Shown here one piece after another: positions 8,820-18,454 of a stretch of 64,000 nucleotides of DNA. The stretch covers positions 186,001 to 250,000 of the forward strand of contig NZ_SMSK01000008.1 of the NCBI RefSeq assembly GCF_004354985.1, given 5' to 3'. The stretch's first letter is position 1; each line of letters opens with the position of its first letter. A program made the position numbers and the translations under genes. The notes beneath the pieces were generated by a model that was given only the letters and a program-made list of their open reading frames with translations, did no database searches and was not told the origin of the DNA. This DNA comes from Segetibacter sp. 3557_3 (GTDB lineage Bacteria > Bacteroidota > Bacteroidia > Chitinophagales > Chitinophagaceae).

Positions 8820-9410
8820 AGTCTATTTAATCCAATCATCCGTGTTCCATTTCAAACAAGAACACTATTGCTCCGGGCGTAAACCTTTTATTCCACATCT
8901 AAATACGGCCGTTGCTTATCAATCCATAAACACTCATTCGATCCCTTCATCCGTGTTCCATTCTAAACAATAACATTCACTCCGGGCGTAAACTGTTTAT
9001 TCCACATCTAAATCCAGCCGCCGCCTACCAATTCATAAACATCCAATCGATCACTTCATCCGTGTTCCACTGTAAACAATAACATTATTCATCGAAACAT
9101 AAACTGTTTATCCTACATCTAAATCCAGCCCGCCCTATCCAATCCATAAACACCCATTCGATCCATTCATCCGTGTTCTGTTTTAAAAAGAACATTATTG
9201 CTCCGGGCATAAACTGTTTATTCCAAATCTAAATCCGGCCCCCGTCTATCCAATCCATAAACATCCATTCGATCCCTACATCCGTGTTCTGTTTTAAAAA
9301 GAACATCATTACTCCGGGCGTAAACTGTTTATTCCACATCTATATCTGGCCCCGGCTATTCAATCCGTCAACATCCATTGGATCCGTTCATCCGTGTTCC
9401 ATTGTTTCCT
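8820..9410. repeat. Tandem array of about 110-bp units, about five copies
   Basis: The string ATCCGTGTTC recurs at about 8838, 8949, 9058, 9169, 9280 and 9389, a spacing of 109-111 bases. Each unit also carries AACAATAACATT, CTCCGGGCGTAAACTGTTTATTCC-type and AATCCATAAACATCCATTCGATC-type text with scattered substitutions. No frame stays open across it. It abuts the 3' end of the FtsX-type gene (stop at 9418). It fills most of the 799-bp gap before the patatin gene's start. Confidence 0.8.
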
Positions 9411-9417
9411 GATCCAT

Positions 9418-11853
9418 TTACTCGGTTCGTAAGCTCTTCACGGGGTTAGCAAGTGCCGCTTTGATGGCCTGGAAACTCACCGTTAGCAATGCAATCAATA
9501 TTGCAACAACACCCGCACTGAGGAATATCCACCAGCTAATGTTTACCCGGTACACAAAATCCTGCAACCATTTGTTCATTGCCCACCAGGCAATCGGGGA
9601 AGCAATCACAAACGCGATGATTACCAGTTTCAGAAAGTCTTTTGACAGCAACGTACTCACCTGGCCAACTGATGCACCCAATATTTTGTGTATGCTGATT
9701 TCCTTGCGTCGCTGTTCAGCCATAAAGGCCGATAATGCAAATAATCCAAGACAGGCAATCACAATGGCCAGCAAGGCAAAACTGGTAAAGATCCGGCCCA
9801 TCCGTTGTACATCAGCATACATTGCCGCAAAGCTATCGTCCAGGAATGTATAGCGGATTGGCTGACCAGGAACGAACTTTTTCCAAAGGGCAGATACGGC
9901 ACTCAGCATACTGCTCATATCGCCGGTGTTGGTCTTTATGGAAACAACAGAAGAACTGCTGCCAAGCTGCATACAAAGCGCCTCGATATTGTTTCGCATG
10001 GATTGAAAATGGAAGTCTTCAACAACCCCGATTATGGTAAATACATTGCCTCCATTGGTTATTCGGTTACCAACAGGCTGTTTAAGATTGAGCTTATTTG
10101 CGAGTGTCTGGTTGATCACCACAGCTTGCGAGTCGGATGCAATCTGCGGCGAGAAATTTTTACCTGCCGCCAGGTTAATACCCAGTGTTTTAAAATAGTC
10201 TTCATCAACAATCCAAAATTGTCCGTTCACCGCGCTTTCCGTTGTGACCTTTCCGTCGTTCCAGAAACCATTTCCGTTTCGCTTAGAACCTTCTACCGGC
10301 AGGTAATCGCTTATGCTTACACTTTTCACCTGTGTGAGCTTTTGCAGTTCCGATTTAAACTGTTGTACATTTTTACCAAGTGAATTTGCACCTTCCACGA
10401 TCAAAACCTGCTCCTTGTCGAAACCAAGTTTTTTGTTTAGTATGTATTGCATTTGGTTGTATATCACAAACGTGCCGATAATCAGGATAATCGATGTGGT
10501 AAACTGGAAAACAACCAGGCCGTTTCTTAGGCCCGAACTTTTGCTGCCGCGACTCAACTGCCCTTTAAGTACGTTAATGGGCTTGAAACCTGAAAGGTAA
10601 AACGACGGGTAAAGTCCTGCAATAAACCCGATGGCAATTGCAGCTGCAACCATGCCGGGGAAAAACCACCATTCATCCCATGGTATCGTTAATGATTTTG
10701 CAGCAAGCTCATTGAAATACGGCAATAGTAGCCAGGCTAGCACAATACCCGAAGCAAGGGATAGCAAACTAAACACGAAAGACTCCGTTAGAAACTGGTG
10801 TATAAGGCTGCTTCGGACTGAACCGACGACTTTTCGAAGACCAACTTCTTTTGCGCGATTGGCTGATTTTGCCGTGGAGAGATTTACGAAATTGATGCAT
10901 GCGATTACGAGGATAAAACACGCAATGGAACCAAACAACCATACAAAACGCATGTCGCCATGCTTGGTAAAACTTTCCCGGATGTCGAATGATTGCAGGT
11001 GTATAGCTGTGACCGGTTGCAGTAATAAACGCGCAGATGTTAGTACGGTTTGAATGTCCGTACTACCCGCCTGCTTCATGCTCGGCACAATATAATTCTG
11101 GAGCACTGTTGCGGTTAGCTTTCGCTCAAATTGTTCCACGTTAACACCCGGCCTTAATTTTACATAAACGCCATAGTTGCTGGCCTGCCAGGTATCTTGC
11201 TCACCTTCCCAAAACGACACTCCGGCAAGAGAAAGAAAAAACCGGTATTGCAGGTGCGATGCCTCAGGAAAGTCTCCCATTACTGCACTAATCTTTATGG
11301 GGGTATTCATGTTATTATCGAGGTAAACAACTTTGCCCACAGGCTCCTCATTTGGATAGTACTTATCAGCAACGCTTTTTGAAACGACCATGCTGTTGGG
11401 TTCTGTAAGTGCATGACTTTTATCGCCACGTACAATCGGAATCTCCAGTATGTCAATGATTGATTGATCGGCGAAGCAAAAGCCATCCTCAAACGTGTTC
11501 TCGTTATATCCTTCCTTTTTTAACTGGTTGCTTCCGGCACCGGCAAATAAGGTATTCGGCATAATCCGACCAGCTTCTTCAACCTCCGAAAAATCGTTTA
11601 ACAACACTTTTGACATCGGTGCCTGGAAGCTTACACCTTTGTTTGCGACCCCCTGCCGTTTAATTTCACCCACCAGCCTGAACACCCGATCACCGTGTTC
11701 GATATGACGATCGTAGCTCAATTCATTTTTTATGTATAAAGTAATGAGCAAACAGGCAGCAATACTTAAGGCAAGTCCGCCGATCTTAATTGCGGAATAC
11801 ATTTTTTGCTTTATCAGCAGTCGTGTTGCAATAAGCAAATAGTTACGAAACAT
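9418..11853 (-). CDS. FtsX/MacB-core ABC transporter permease
   Basis: This 811-residue protein has the Bacteroidota double-permease layout. A first membrane helix at about residues 20-42 (KIGGLALSIAACLLITLYI) is followed by a MacB-type periplasmic core. Three membrane helices at about 285-440 contain the FtsX signature KEVGLRKVVG. A second periplasmic core and a final three-helix FtsX domain (RRKEISIHKILGAS) close the protein. Such proteins work with a cytoplasmic ATPase in export or envelope mechanotransmission. No ATPase gene is found nearby. A paralogue lies upstream at 12664-15045 on the same strand, the two separated by three MITE-like elements. Confidence 0.9.
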   Translation of the reverse strand: MFRNYLLIATRLLIKQKMYSAIKIGGLALSIAACLLITLYIKNELSYDRHIEHGDRVFRLVGEIKRQGVANKGVSFQAPMSKVLLNDFSEVEEAGRIMPNTLFAGAGSNQLKKEGYNENTFEDGFCFADQSIIDILEIPIVRGDKSHALTEPNSMVVSKSVADKYYPNEEPVGKVVYLDNNMNTPIKISAVMGDFPEASHLQYRFFLSLAGVSFWEGEQDTWQASNYGVYVKLRPGVNVEQFERKLTATVLQNYIVPSMKQAGSTDIQTVLTSARLLLQPVTAIHLQSFDIRESFTKHGDMRFVWLFGSIACFILVIACINFVNLSTAKSANRAKEVGLRKVVGSVRSSLIHQFLTESFVFSLLSLASGIVLAWLLLPYFNELAAKSLTIPWDEWWFFPGMVAAAIAIGFIAGLYPSFYLSGFKPINVLKGQLSRGSKSSGLRNGLVVFQFTTSIILIIGTFVIYNQMQYILNKKLGFDKEQVLIVEGANSLGKNVQQFKSELQKLTQVKSVSISDYLPVEGSKRNGNGFWNDGKVTTESAVNGQFWIVDEDYFKTLGINLAAGKNFSPQIASDSQAVVINQTLANKLNLKQPVGNRITNGGNVFTIIGVVEDFHFQSMRNNIEALCMQLGSSSSVVSIKTNTGDMSSMLSAVSALWKKFVPGQPIRYTFLDDSFAAMYADVQRMGRIFTSFALLAIVIACLGLFALSAFMAEQRRKEISIHKILGASVGQVSTLLSKDFLKLVIIAFVIASPIAWWAMNKWLQDFVYRVNISWWIFLSAGVVAILIALLTVSFQAIKAALANPVKSLRTE

Positions 11854-12095
11854 GTGATTATATTTTAGTAGCCAGCAGGCGTCTTATTGTCTCCGGTTGA
11901 ACGCACGAATGAACCGGTTTAAACAAGATCACTCACTTTAGCAATAGCAATTACAGGAGGTTATATTATTTCAGACCCTGAAAAATATTGCAGGCTTATG
12001 AGTCAATATTTAGATAATAGAATAGCCTTAATGTTTTTATTCCCTTGATGGTTTCCAAACACTACTTATCATCAGGAACATCAAGAATTATAATT

Positions 12096-12250
12096 CAATG
12101 TCGTTTACTTAAGCTTGTTGCCGGAAGTCCGGTGAATGAAGTTATTCGGTACAAGGGAGTGACACCGGTCCGAACGGAGTTCATCCGGGCGGGCAACGAT
12201 GTCGAATGAAGATCTTCCGTTCGCTACCAAAAAGCTCCAAACCGAACGAC
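12096..12250. mobile_element. MITE-like element, copy B (one clear end)
   Basis: The left end CAATGTCGTTTACTTAAG (12096-12113) is exact. The interior carries the family core in the opposite orientation to copy A (ACAAGGGAGTGAC ... GGGCAACGATG) with one GC-rich insert at about 12165-12194. The right end, near 12230-12250, is degenerate (CCGAACGAC). It has no ORF. First of three elements arrayed between the two FtsX-type permease genes. Confidence 0.55.
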
Positions 12251-12292
12251 AGTAATTCTGCATTCATCATTTTGCATTCATAACTCTGCATT

Positions 12293-12427
12293 CAATGCCG
12301 TTTACTTAAGCAAATTTTTATGGACCCGGCCACAGGAATTCTATAGGACATCGTTGCGTCGCACTCTTGTACGATTGAAAGTAGCTGGGCAAACTAATTA
12401 CATAATCGGCTTAACTAAACGACATTG
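12293..12427. mobile_element. MITE-like element, copy C (no GC-rich insert)
   Basis: CAATGCCGTTTACTTAAG (12293-12310) and CTTAACTAAACGACATTG (12410-12427) form the inverted ends of a 135-bp element. The core reads CATCGTTGCGTCGCACTCTTG with no GC-rich insert, so it probably shows the uninterrupted form of the family. Between copies B, C and D are short runs of CATTCATCATT and CATAACTCTG text. Confidence 0.7.
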
Positions 12428-12493
12428 ACTCTGTATTTATCATTCAAACTTCCGCATTCATCATTCATACTTCATCATTCATAACTCTGCATT

Positions 12494-12651
12494 CAATGTC
12501 GTTTAGTTAAGAACCTTTTTTTTGCCAAACTGCAGTGTTCCTATTAAGCATCGTCCAGCCCGGATGAACCGGGGTCGGGCGGTCGCACTCTTGTACTATG
12601 GTTACAATACGCAACTTTAGTGCACTGCAAAAGCTTGACGAAACGACATTG
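12494..12651. mobile_element. MITE-like element, copy D, at the 3' end of a permease gene
   Basis: CAATGTCGTTTAGTTAAG (12494-12511) and CTTGACGAAACGACATTG (12634-12651) form the ends of a 158-bp element. One GC-rich insert sits at about 12556-12582 within the core. The right end is 12 bases from the stop codon of the 12664-15045 gene, so the element may supply that gene's 3' untranslated region. Confidence 0.7.
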
Positions 12652-12663
12652 CTTCATAAAAAC

Positions 12664-15045
12664 TTATTCCGATCTAAGGCTTTGCGCCGGGTTAACCAGT
12701 GCGGCGCTCACGGCTTTAAGGCTAACCGTAAGCAACGCAATGAAAAAGGTTACAAGTGCCGCTACCAGGAAGACCCAAAAATCGAGACTTGTTCGATAGG
12801 CAAAATTTTGCAACCAATTGAACATGGCATAATAGGCCAATGGTATCGCGATTACGGTTGCAATCAATACTGGTTTTAGTAACTCTTTCGACAGCAGCAA
12901 CACGATATTGTTAGCGCTTGATCCGAGAACTTTACGCACCCCAATTTCTTTTGTCCGTTTATTGGCAATAAACGACGCAAGTCCAAATAAGCCCAGGCAG
13001 GCAATAAATATTGCGAGGCCCGAAAATATGGTTAGTATATTTTGTTGCCGGATATCTGTTCTATAAGTTGTCTCAAATTTTTGATCGAGAAACGTATATT
13101 CCAGCGGGTATACAGGCGCTACCTTGCTGTAGGCACTTTGCACAGCTTTTACACCATCTTCAATCCTACCAGGTTTAAGTTTAATTACGGCCACCCGCCT
13201 GTCTTGTAAGGGCGAGATCACAAGCGCATCCATATTTTCTTTTAGCGACAGGAAGTTGAAGTCCTCTACTACACCAACAATTTTTCGCGGTAAGCTGTCG
13301 CGTATGGCATTACGGAGCGGGGTGCCAAGGGCCTGTTGCGGGCTCAACCCCAGTTTATTTACCGCAGTTCTGTTTACCAATACTGCTTCTGTACTGTCGG
13401 TTCCAAACTGCTGCGAAAAGTCGCGGCCGGCAGTGAGCTTTAATCCCAGTGTTTTTACAAAATCGAAATCAGCAAATTCGGTTCGAAACCGCATAACTTC
13501 ACTTTTTCCCTGTGCTTCAAAATTTTGAACGTCGAAAAAGCCACCTGGCTCGCCCGACATCAACGATACCGCAGCGATGTTGCTGTTGTTAAGCAGGTTG
13601 TTTTTGAATGCATTTCGGTTTGAGAAAATGTCTTCGTTATTAAGCTTGATGATCAGGGTTTGCTCATCGTCGTAACCCAACGCTTTCGACTTTACATAGT
13701 GCATCTGGTTCATGATAACGATGGTTCCAATAATAAGAAAAACCGTAATGCTGAACTGAACCACCACGAGTGCCTGCCTGAATAATGAACCGCCTTTACC
13801 CAGCCGAAGCTTGCCTTTGAGGGCTTCAATGGGTGAAAATGCAGACAAGAAAAATGCAGGATAACTTCCGGCCAAAAAGCCGACAATGATAATAATTGCT
13901 AGGAGAAATAAGTATAACGGCCAGGTTGTCCACGAGACCAGTAAACTATAGCCCAACAATTCATTGTAGACCGGCAACAACATCAGCATTAAAGCAACTG
14001 AAAGAGCACAGCTGATCAGCGTGATTAAGATAGACTCCCCGATAAATTGCCAGACCAGGAACTTGCGAAGGGCGCCAAGAACCTTTCTCAAGCCAACCTC
14101 TTTTGAACGTTCCACTGCCCTGATGGTGGAAAGGTTCATAAAGTTGATACAGCCGATCAATAAGATAAGCACAGCAATCGAAAGAAAAATATACACCACG
14201 TTTTTATTGCCATGTTTTACGTTGTCGAAAGCCGACGCCGGCTCGAAGTAAATATCTGTGAGCGGGGTGAGTGCAAGGTCAAAACGGGTTCCTACCTGCG
14301 CCATAACGCTGCCCAGGTATTTATCCATAAACTGTGGAAACCGCTTTTCCAACCCTGCTTTGGAAGTGCCTTGATTAAGCAGTACATAGGTGAATAGGTT
14401 ATTATTCATCCATCCAGAAAAAAATGGGAATTGCGCATAGTTGGATAGTGGAACGACCGCGTCGAAATCGAGGTGGCTATTTGGCGGAACATTTTGTGCA
14501 ATGCCGGTTACCGTTAGCCGGAGACTCTTGTCAAGCGTAAGGAACTTACCAATGGCATTTTCAGCATTGCCAAAGTATTTCGTTGCCGTGGCTTCGCTTA
14601 GAACGATACTTAAAGGGTCCTTCAATACCGTTGCCGGGTTGCCTTTGATCAGCGGAAAGGAAAACAAGCTGAAGAACTCCGCATCGGCGAGGTAGAGTTT
14701 GTTTTCGTTGAAGGCTTCGTTGCCAAAGGAAATCAGTCCGTTTGATGGCATCACCCTTACAGCAGACTTTATTTCTGATGGGTAATCGTTTAAAAGCGCC
14801 GTGGCATAGGGCGGCGAAAGGTAGGGCACGCGTTCATTTTTGCCTTTTGAGTCGAAGCCTCGCATAACCCGGTAAATGTTATCCCGGCGGGTATGAAACT
14901 TGTCGAAGCTGAATTCATTAAGAATAAACAGGAATATCATCAGGCATACCGTGATGCCAAGTGTGAGTCCGAGAATATTGATCAGCGAAAAAACTTTATT
15001 CTTTGTAAGGTTTCGCCAGGCGACCTTCACATAATTCTTAAACAT
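12664..15045 (-). CDS. FtsX/MacB-core ABC transporter permease (paralogue)
   Basis: This 793-residue protein has the same architecture as the gene at 9418-11853: N-terminal membrane helix (INILGLTLGITVCLMIFLF), MacB-type periplasmic core, FtsX block with RSKEVGLRKVLGA, second periplasmic core, and C-terminal FtsX block with RTKEIGVRKVLGSS. The two proteins are clearly related but well diverged, so the duplication is old. No ATPase partner lies nearby, as is common for orphan FtsX-type permeases in Bacteroidota. The substrate is unknown. Confidence 0.9.
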   Translation of the reverse strand: MFKNYVKVAWRNLTKNKVFSLINILGLTLGITVCLMIFLFILNEFSFDKFHTRRDNIYRVMRGFDSKGKNERVPYLSPPYATALLNDYPSEIKSAVRVMPSNGLISFGNEAFNENKLYLADAEFFSLFSFPLIKGNPATVLKDPLSIVLSEATATKYFGNAENAIGKFLTLDKSLRLTVTGIAQNVPPNSHLDFDAVVPLSNYAQFPFFSGWMNNNLFTYVLLNQGTSKAGLEKRFPQFMDKYLGSVMAQVGTRFDLALTPLTDIYFEPASAFDNVKHGNKNVVYIFLSIAVLILLIGCINFMNLSTIRAVERSKEVGLRKVLGALRKFLVWQFIGESILITLISCALSVALMLMLLPVYNELLGYSLLVSWTTWPLYLFLLAIIIIVGFLAGSYPAFFLSAFSPIEALKGKLRLGKGGSLFRQALVVVQFSITVFLIIGTIVIMNQMHYVKSKALGYDDEQTLIIKLNNEDIFSNRNAFKNNLLNNSNIAAVSLMSGEPGGFFDVQNFEAQGKSEVMRFRTEFADFDFVKTLGLKLTAGRDFSQQFGTDSTEAVLVNRTAVNKLGLSPQQALGTPLRNAIRDSLPRKIVGVVEDFNFLSLKENMDALVISPLQDRRVAVIKLKPGRIEDGVKAVQSAYSKVAPVYPLEYTFLDQKFETTYRTDIRQQNILTIFSGLAIFIACLGLFGLASFIANKRTKEIGVRKVLGSSANNIVLLLSKELLKPVLIATVIAIPLAYYAMFNWLQNFAYRTSLDFWVFLVAALVTFFIALLTVSLKAVSAALVNPAQSLRSE

Positions 15046-15422
15046 CTTACAAGTGTTTTAGTCCCGGCAGGTTGGAACGGCTCATGTTCGACGACTTGCC
15101 CGCAATAGCAATCAGCTATCTGCAACTATGCCGGTGAGTATCGGACATCACGGAGTGAAATTTATGCCATGCGCATAACGGCTTGACTTTCAACCGGCAG
15201 TGTTCAAGAATGTGGGAGTGAATGTACGTTTTTGATACACCGGCTGCGTGTTTTAGATACATGGCACCACTGCATCGGGAGCTTCATGAGTTGACCAAAG
15301 ATCGGCGGGGGATTGCCGGAAGAGTAAGGCATGGCAACCGGGGTTAATAACCAGGTCACATCAAATAGCCTCGTACGGAGTGGTAACCCGTGTTACGTTC
15401 ATCAAGGTAGTTGGACGAACCA
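15046..15422. other. Intergenic stretch, nothing recognised
   Basis: About 375 bases lie between the permease start and the end of the DUF1003 gene. They should contain the promoter of the permease gene, but I see no clear -7/-33 pair, hairpin or repeat. Confidence 0.3.
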
Positions 15423-15977
15423 TTATGGTTTTATTGGATGATTGTCGGCGGTTGCTTTTTTATGTCGCTCCATCGTATCCATAACCTTTTCGGGTCGAAC
15501 GTCGTGTGCCAATTCATCAATCTCAGGATGATAGGCTTCACTGATATCCATCTTTTTCGCAATTTCCCTGACCATAGTGATTAGTCTTGTTACCTCGTGT
15601 TCGGTTAGTAAACTCACCTGTAGGTCGAGTTCTGCCCTTTTATCTGCTTGTGCATTCATCCGGTTCTGGCTGATGAGCACAAAGGTCGAAAGAAAGATCG
15701 CTTCAACGGATGCAAACATGGCAAGTACCACAAACGACGGATCGAAGGGCTTTAAACCGATTACACCCACGTTCCAAATGATCCAAACACCAAAAAGCAC
15801 CAGGTGGATGTAAACAAACAACATGCTTCCCGTAAATCGGGTGACCTTGTCGGCCAATTTTTCTTCAAGCTTTTTGTTTTTCTCTGCAACAGTTTGTCGC
15901 TCTAACAGGGCAGCAATGTTTCTTTCCACAATTTTCGCCATTCCCTTCATTTCACCATGTGCACCCTCGTTGTTCAT
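15423..15977 (-). CDS. DUF1003-family membrane protein
   Basis: This 184-residue protein has an N-terminal charged coiled segment (VAEKNKKLEEKLADKVTRF) and two closely spaced membrane helices (FVYIHLVLFGVWIIWNVG and FVVLAMFASVEAIFLSTFVL). A conserved QNRMNAQADKRAELDLQVSL stretch and a cytoplasmic C-terminal helix region follow. This is the DUF1003 pattern, a small two-helix inner-membrane family of unknown function. ATG 15977 is the first in-frame start. It is the last gene of the long minus-strand block, divergent from the glycosidase gene at 16131. Confidence 0.85.
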   Translation of the reverse strand: MNNEGAHGEMKGMAKIVERNIAALLERQTVAEKNKKLEEKLADKVTRFTGSMLFVYIHLVLFGVWIIWNVGVIGLKPFDPSFVVLAMFASVEAIFLSTFVLISQNRMNAQADKRAELDLQVSLLTEHEVTRLITMVREIAKKMDISEAYHPEIDELAHDVRPEKVMDTMERHKKATADNHPIKP

Positions 15978-16130
15978 GCCCGTATTGCTTTCCTGAAACT
16001 ATAAGAGAACCATGCCACCCTTGTGTCTGTTCATATAAGAATAAAAAAGGAAGTTCAAGCGTAGCACCCCGGGGCAACATTTTTGCAAACAGGATTAGGC
16101 TGTTTTAATTAAGTTAGCGTTTTATCAGGA

Positions 16131-17636
16131 ATGGATATGTTTGAAACATTGAGTCAACCAGGCGGGATACAGATCAACATGAACTTCGAAAGAGAAGAAC
16201 CTGGTACCGTTCGAAAACCTGCCGGGGGAATGCCGTGGGTGAGCGTAGCCGCAAACGCTCCTTACTTCATCACAGAAGATGGTGCAAACTGGACCCCCAT
16301 TGGTCAGAATGATGCAATTACATGGCCCGACCTGGAAGGTATATTCCGGAATAAAGACATGGCTACGGTTGAAAGTTATTTGAAACTTCTGGTAGACCAT
16401 GGCGTAACCTGCCTGAGGCTAATGCTTGAGTACTGCCATGGCGAAAGCCGTTATTTCGAAAAACCTGTGGGCCGGTTTCAGCCCAATATGATCCGGCTCT
16501 GGGACGACATGTTTGCCCTATGCGAAAAATACGGTTTAAGAATTTTACTCACGCCTTACGATACTTTCTGGATGTGGCTGCGTTGGTCAAAGCATCCATA
16601 CAAAAAGGTCAACGGTGGCCCTTGCGGCAAACGTTCGCAATGGTTGTTGTGTGCCGAAACGCGAAAGGTGATCAAACAGCGTCTCGCATTTGCAACGGAA
16701 AGGTGGGGCTCTAGTGGTGCCCTTTTCGCCTGGGATCTCTGGAATGAAATACATCCGGCACATGCAGGCGACAGTATCGATACGTTCTCCGAATTTATTG
16801 ATGACATCGGTTCGTTTCTCAGGGAAGAAGAGGTCCGTTTGCATGGTAGGGCCCATCCGCAAACAGTGTCACTATTTGGACCGGTGTTGCGCACCCATCC
16901 AGGTGTTGCAGACTCAGTTTTCCGGCACCCTGCCCTTGACTTTGCCTCTATCCATTTCTACGAAAGCGGAACCATTGATCATCCCCGAAATACGGTAGAT
17001 GCTGCCATTAGTACGGGCAGACTTACCCGGGAAGCCATTTTGCATACCACTGCAGGCCGACCTTTTTTCGACAGCGAACATGGACCAATCCACACCTACA
17101 AGGATCACCATAAAACGCTGCCGCAACCTTTTGATGATGAATATTTCCGGCACATGCAGTGGGCACATTTCGCATCCGGAGGAGCTGGCGGGGGGATGCG
17201 TTGGCCAAACCGAAAACCGCATTCGCTTACTTTGGGCATGCGAAAGGCGCAATTGGCATTGAACAGATTTCTTCCACTTATTAACTGGAAACAGTTTGAA
17301 CGAAGAAACCTGAACGAGGAAATTAAAGTCTCTATACAAGGATTAGCTGCTTTCGGCTGTGCCGACGATCAGCAGGCGATTTTATGGCTTCTGCGCACCG
17401 ATAACCTTGACAAAAACGGGATGCTCCGGCACGATGTTGAGCCTGTTCAGGGTTGTGTGCACATTCCCGGCTTAAGCTATGGCCACTACCAGGTCACCGC
17501 CTGGGACACTGCCGGGGGCCACGTGATCAGAACCTTCGAGGTGCAACACGAAACAGGAGAGCACCTGTGTATTGCTATTCCGCCGTTGGTTACCGACATA
17601 GCGTTTGCCATAAGTGCAAATGCAGGCAAAATATAA
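16131..17636 (+). CDS. Intracellular clan GH-A glycoside hydrolase (GH5/cellulase-like)
   Basis: This 501-residue protein has no signal peptide. A (beta/alpha)8 barrel spans about residues 55-400, with LRLMLEY early, WDLWNE ending in Glu206 (position of the acid/base) and FDSEHG with Glu316 (position of the nucleophile). This pair is the clan GH-A pattern seen in GH5 cellulase/mannanase-like enzymes. The last 100 residues form a small beta-rich domain. The expected reaction is retaining hydrolysis or transglycosylation of a beta-glycoside. Cytoplasmic location and the biosynthetic genes downstream suggest processing of a glycan intermediate, not polymer degradation. Exact specificity is unclear. 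Confidence 0.75.
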   Translation: MDMFETLSQPGGIQINMNFEREEPGTVRKPAGGMPWVSVAANAPYFITEDGANWTPIGQNDAITWPDLEGIFRNKDMATVESYLKLLVDHGVTCLRLMLEYCHGESRYFEKPVGRFQPNMIRLWDDMFALCEKYGLRILLTPYDTFWMWLRWSKHPYKKVNGGPCGKRSQWLLCAETRKVIKQRLAFATERWGSSGALFAWDLWNEIHPAHAGDSIDTFSEFIDDIGSFLREEEVRLHGRAHPQTVSLFGPVLRTHPGVADSVFRHPALDFASIHFYESGTIDHPRNTVDAAISTGRLTREAILHTTAGRPFFDSEHGPIHTYKDHHKTLPQPFDDEYFRHMQWAHFASGGAGGGMRWPNRKPHSLTLGMRKAQLALNRFLPLINWKQFERRNLNEEIKVSIQGLAAFGCADDQQAILWLLRTDNLDKNGMLRHDVEPVQGCVHIPGLSYGHYQVTAWDTAGGHVIRTFEVQHETGEHLCIAIPPLVTDIAFAISANAGKI

Positions 17637-18454
17637 AGAGCGCAAACAACAGGATATGATTTTCTAGCGGATCGCCGGTAAGCATGGCTTACAATTGCGC
17701 GGTGTTACGCAGTAGACCCGCTAACCCCAACTTATCCACACCCATTACAGCTCACCCCAAAAGCGAAGCGCTGCATGCTCAAGTATAGTATTTTTACGAT
17801 ATAGGTTGTTCCTGGCATTTTGGCGCTTACTATACTGAAGCGGGTGTTAGTTGTTTCCTGGCTTACCATAGTGTATCATCAATTACGGGTTCGGCTTAAG
17901 GTTTTGCAGGTTGGAGTTGACATCTATGTGAGGGTAAACGCGCTTTCCATCCTGGAAGACAGGTATTGTAAATTCATTCGGTGTACCATTGGCAAAATCC
18001 TGTTAGGAAGAGTACAGGTAAAGAACGGAAAAACAGTATAACGGAGGCTTTGGCGTGAGTTTTCTTACATAATGACAAGTAATTTGATAATAAATGCCTT
18101 GTCGACGAGGTTTGTAGCTGCTCATATGCTTTTTTTTGCAGGTTTGTTGTAGCTTGTCGCTTTGCCCGGAGTGCGAACCAACGTTCCGGGCACTTTTCGA
18201 GGTATTTGGGAGTTGCCGGAGGCTTTTTAATCGAGGGAAAGCCGCAAATGGGCTGCAGGTTTGTAGCTGCCCGATTGCGGGTCCAGGTTGGAGAATTGTG
18301 GTTGTTTTACCAGCAACTGCGCTTAAAAAACGCAGTGCAAGGGTCAACCAAAGGGATTTGATTGTTTGTTGCAACGGTGTGTTTTATATGATATTTCGTA
18401 CCCGGTGGAACAATTTTTTTGTAAAAGTTATTTCATTATTAAACACTTGCATTG
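17637..18454. other. Long intergenic region before the glycan genes
   Basis: About 820 bases without a supported gene. Short frames exist on both strands but none has a recognisable product. The last 80 bases before ATG 18455 are A+T-rich (ATATGATATTTCG, TTTTTTTGTAAAAG) and probably hold the promoter of the epimerase operon, but no consensus box is convincing. Confidence 0.3.
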
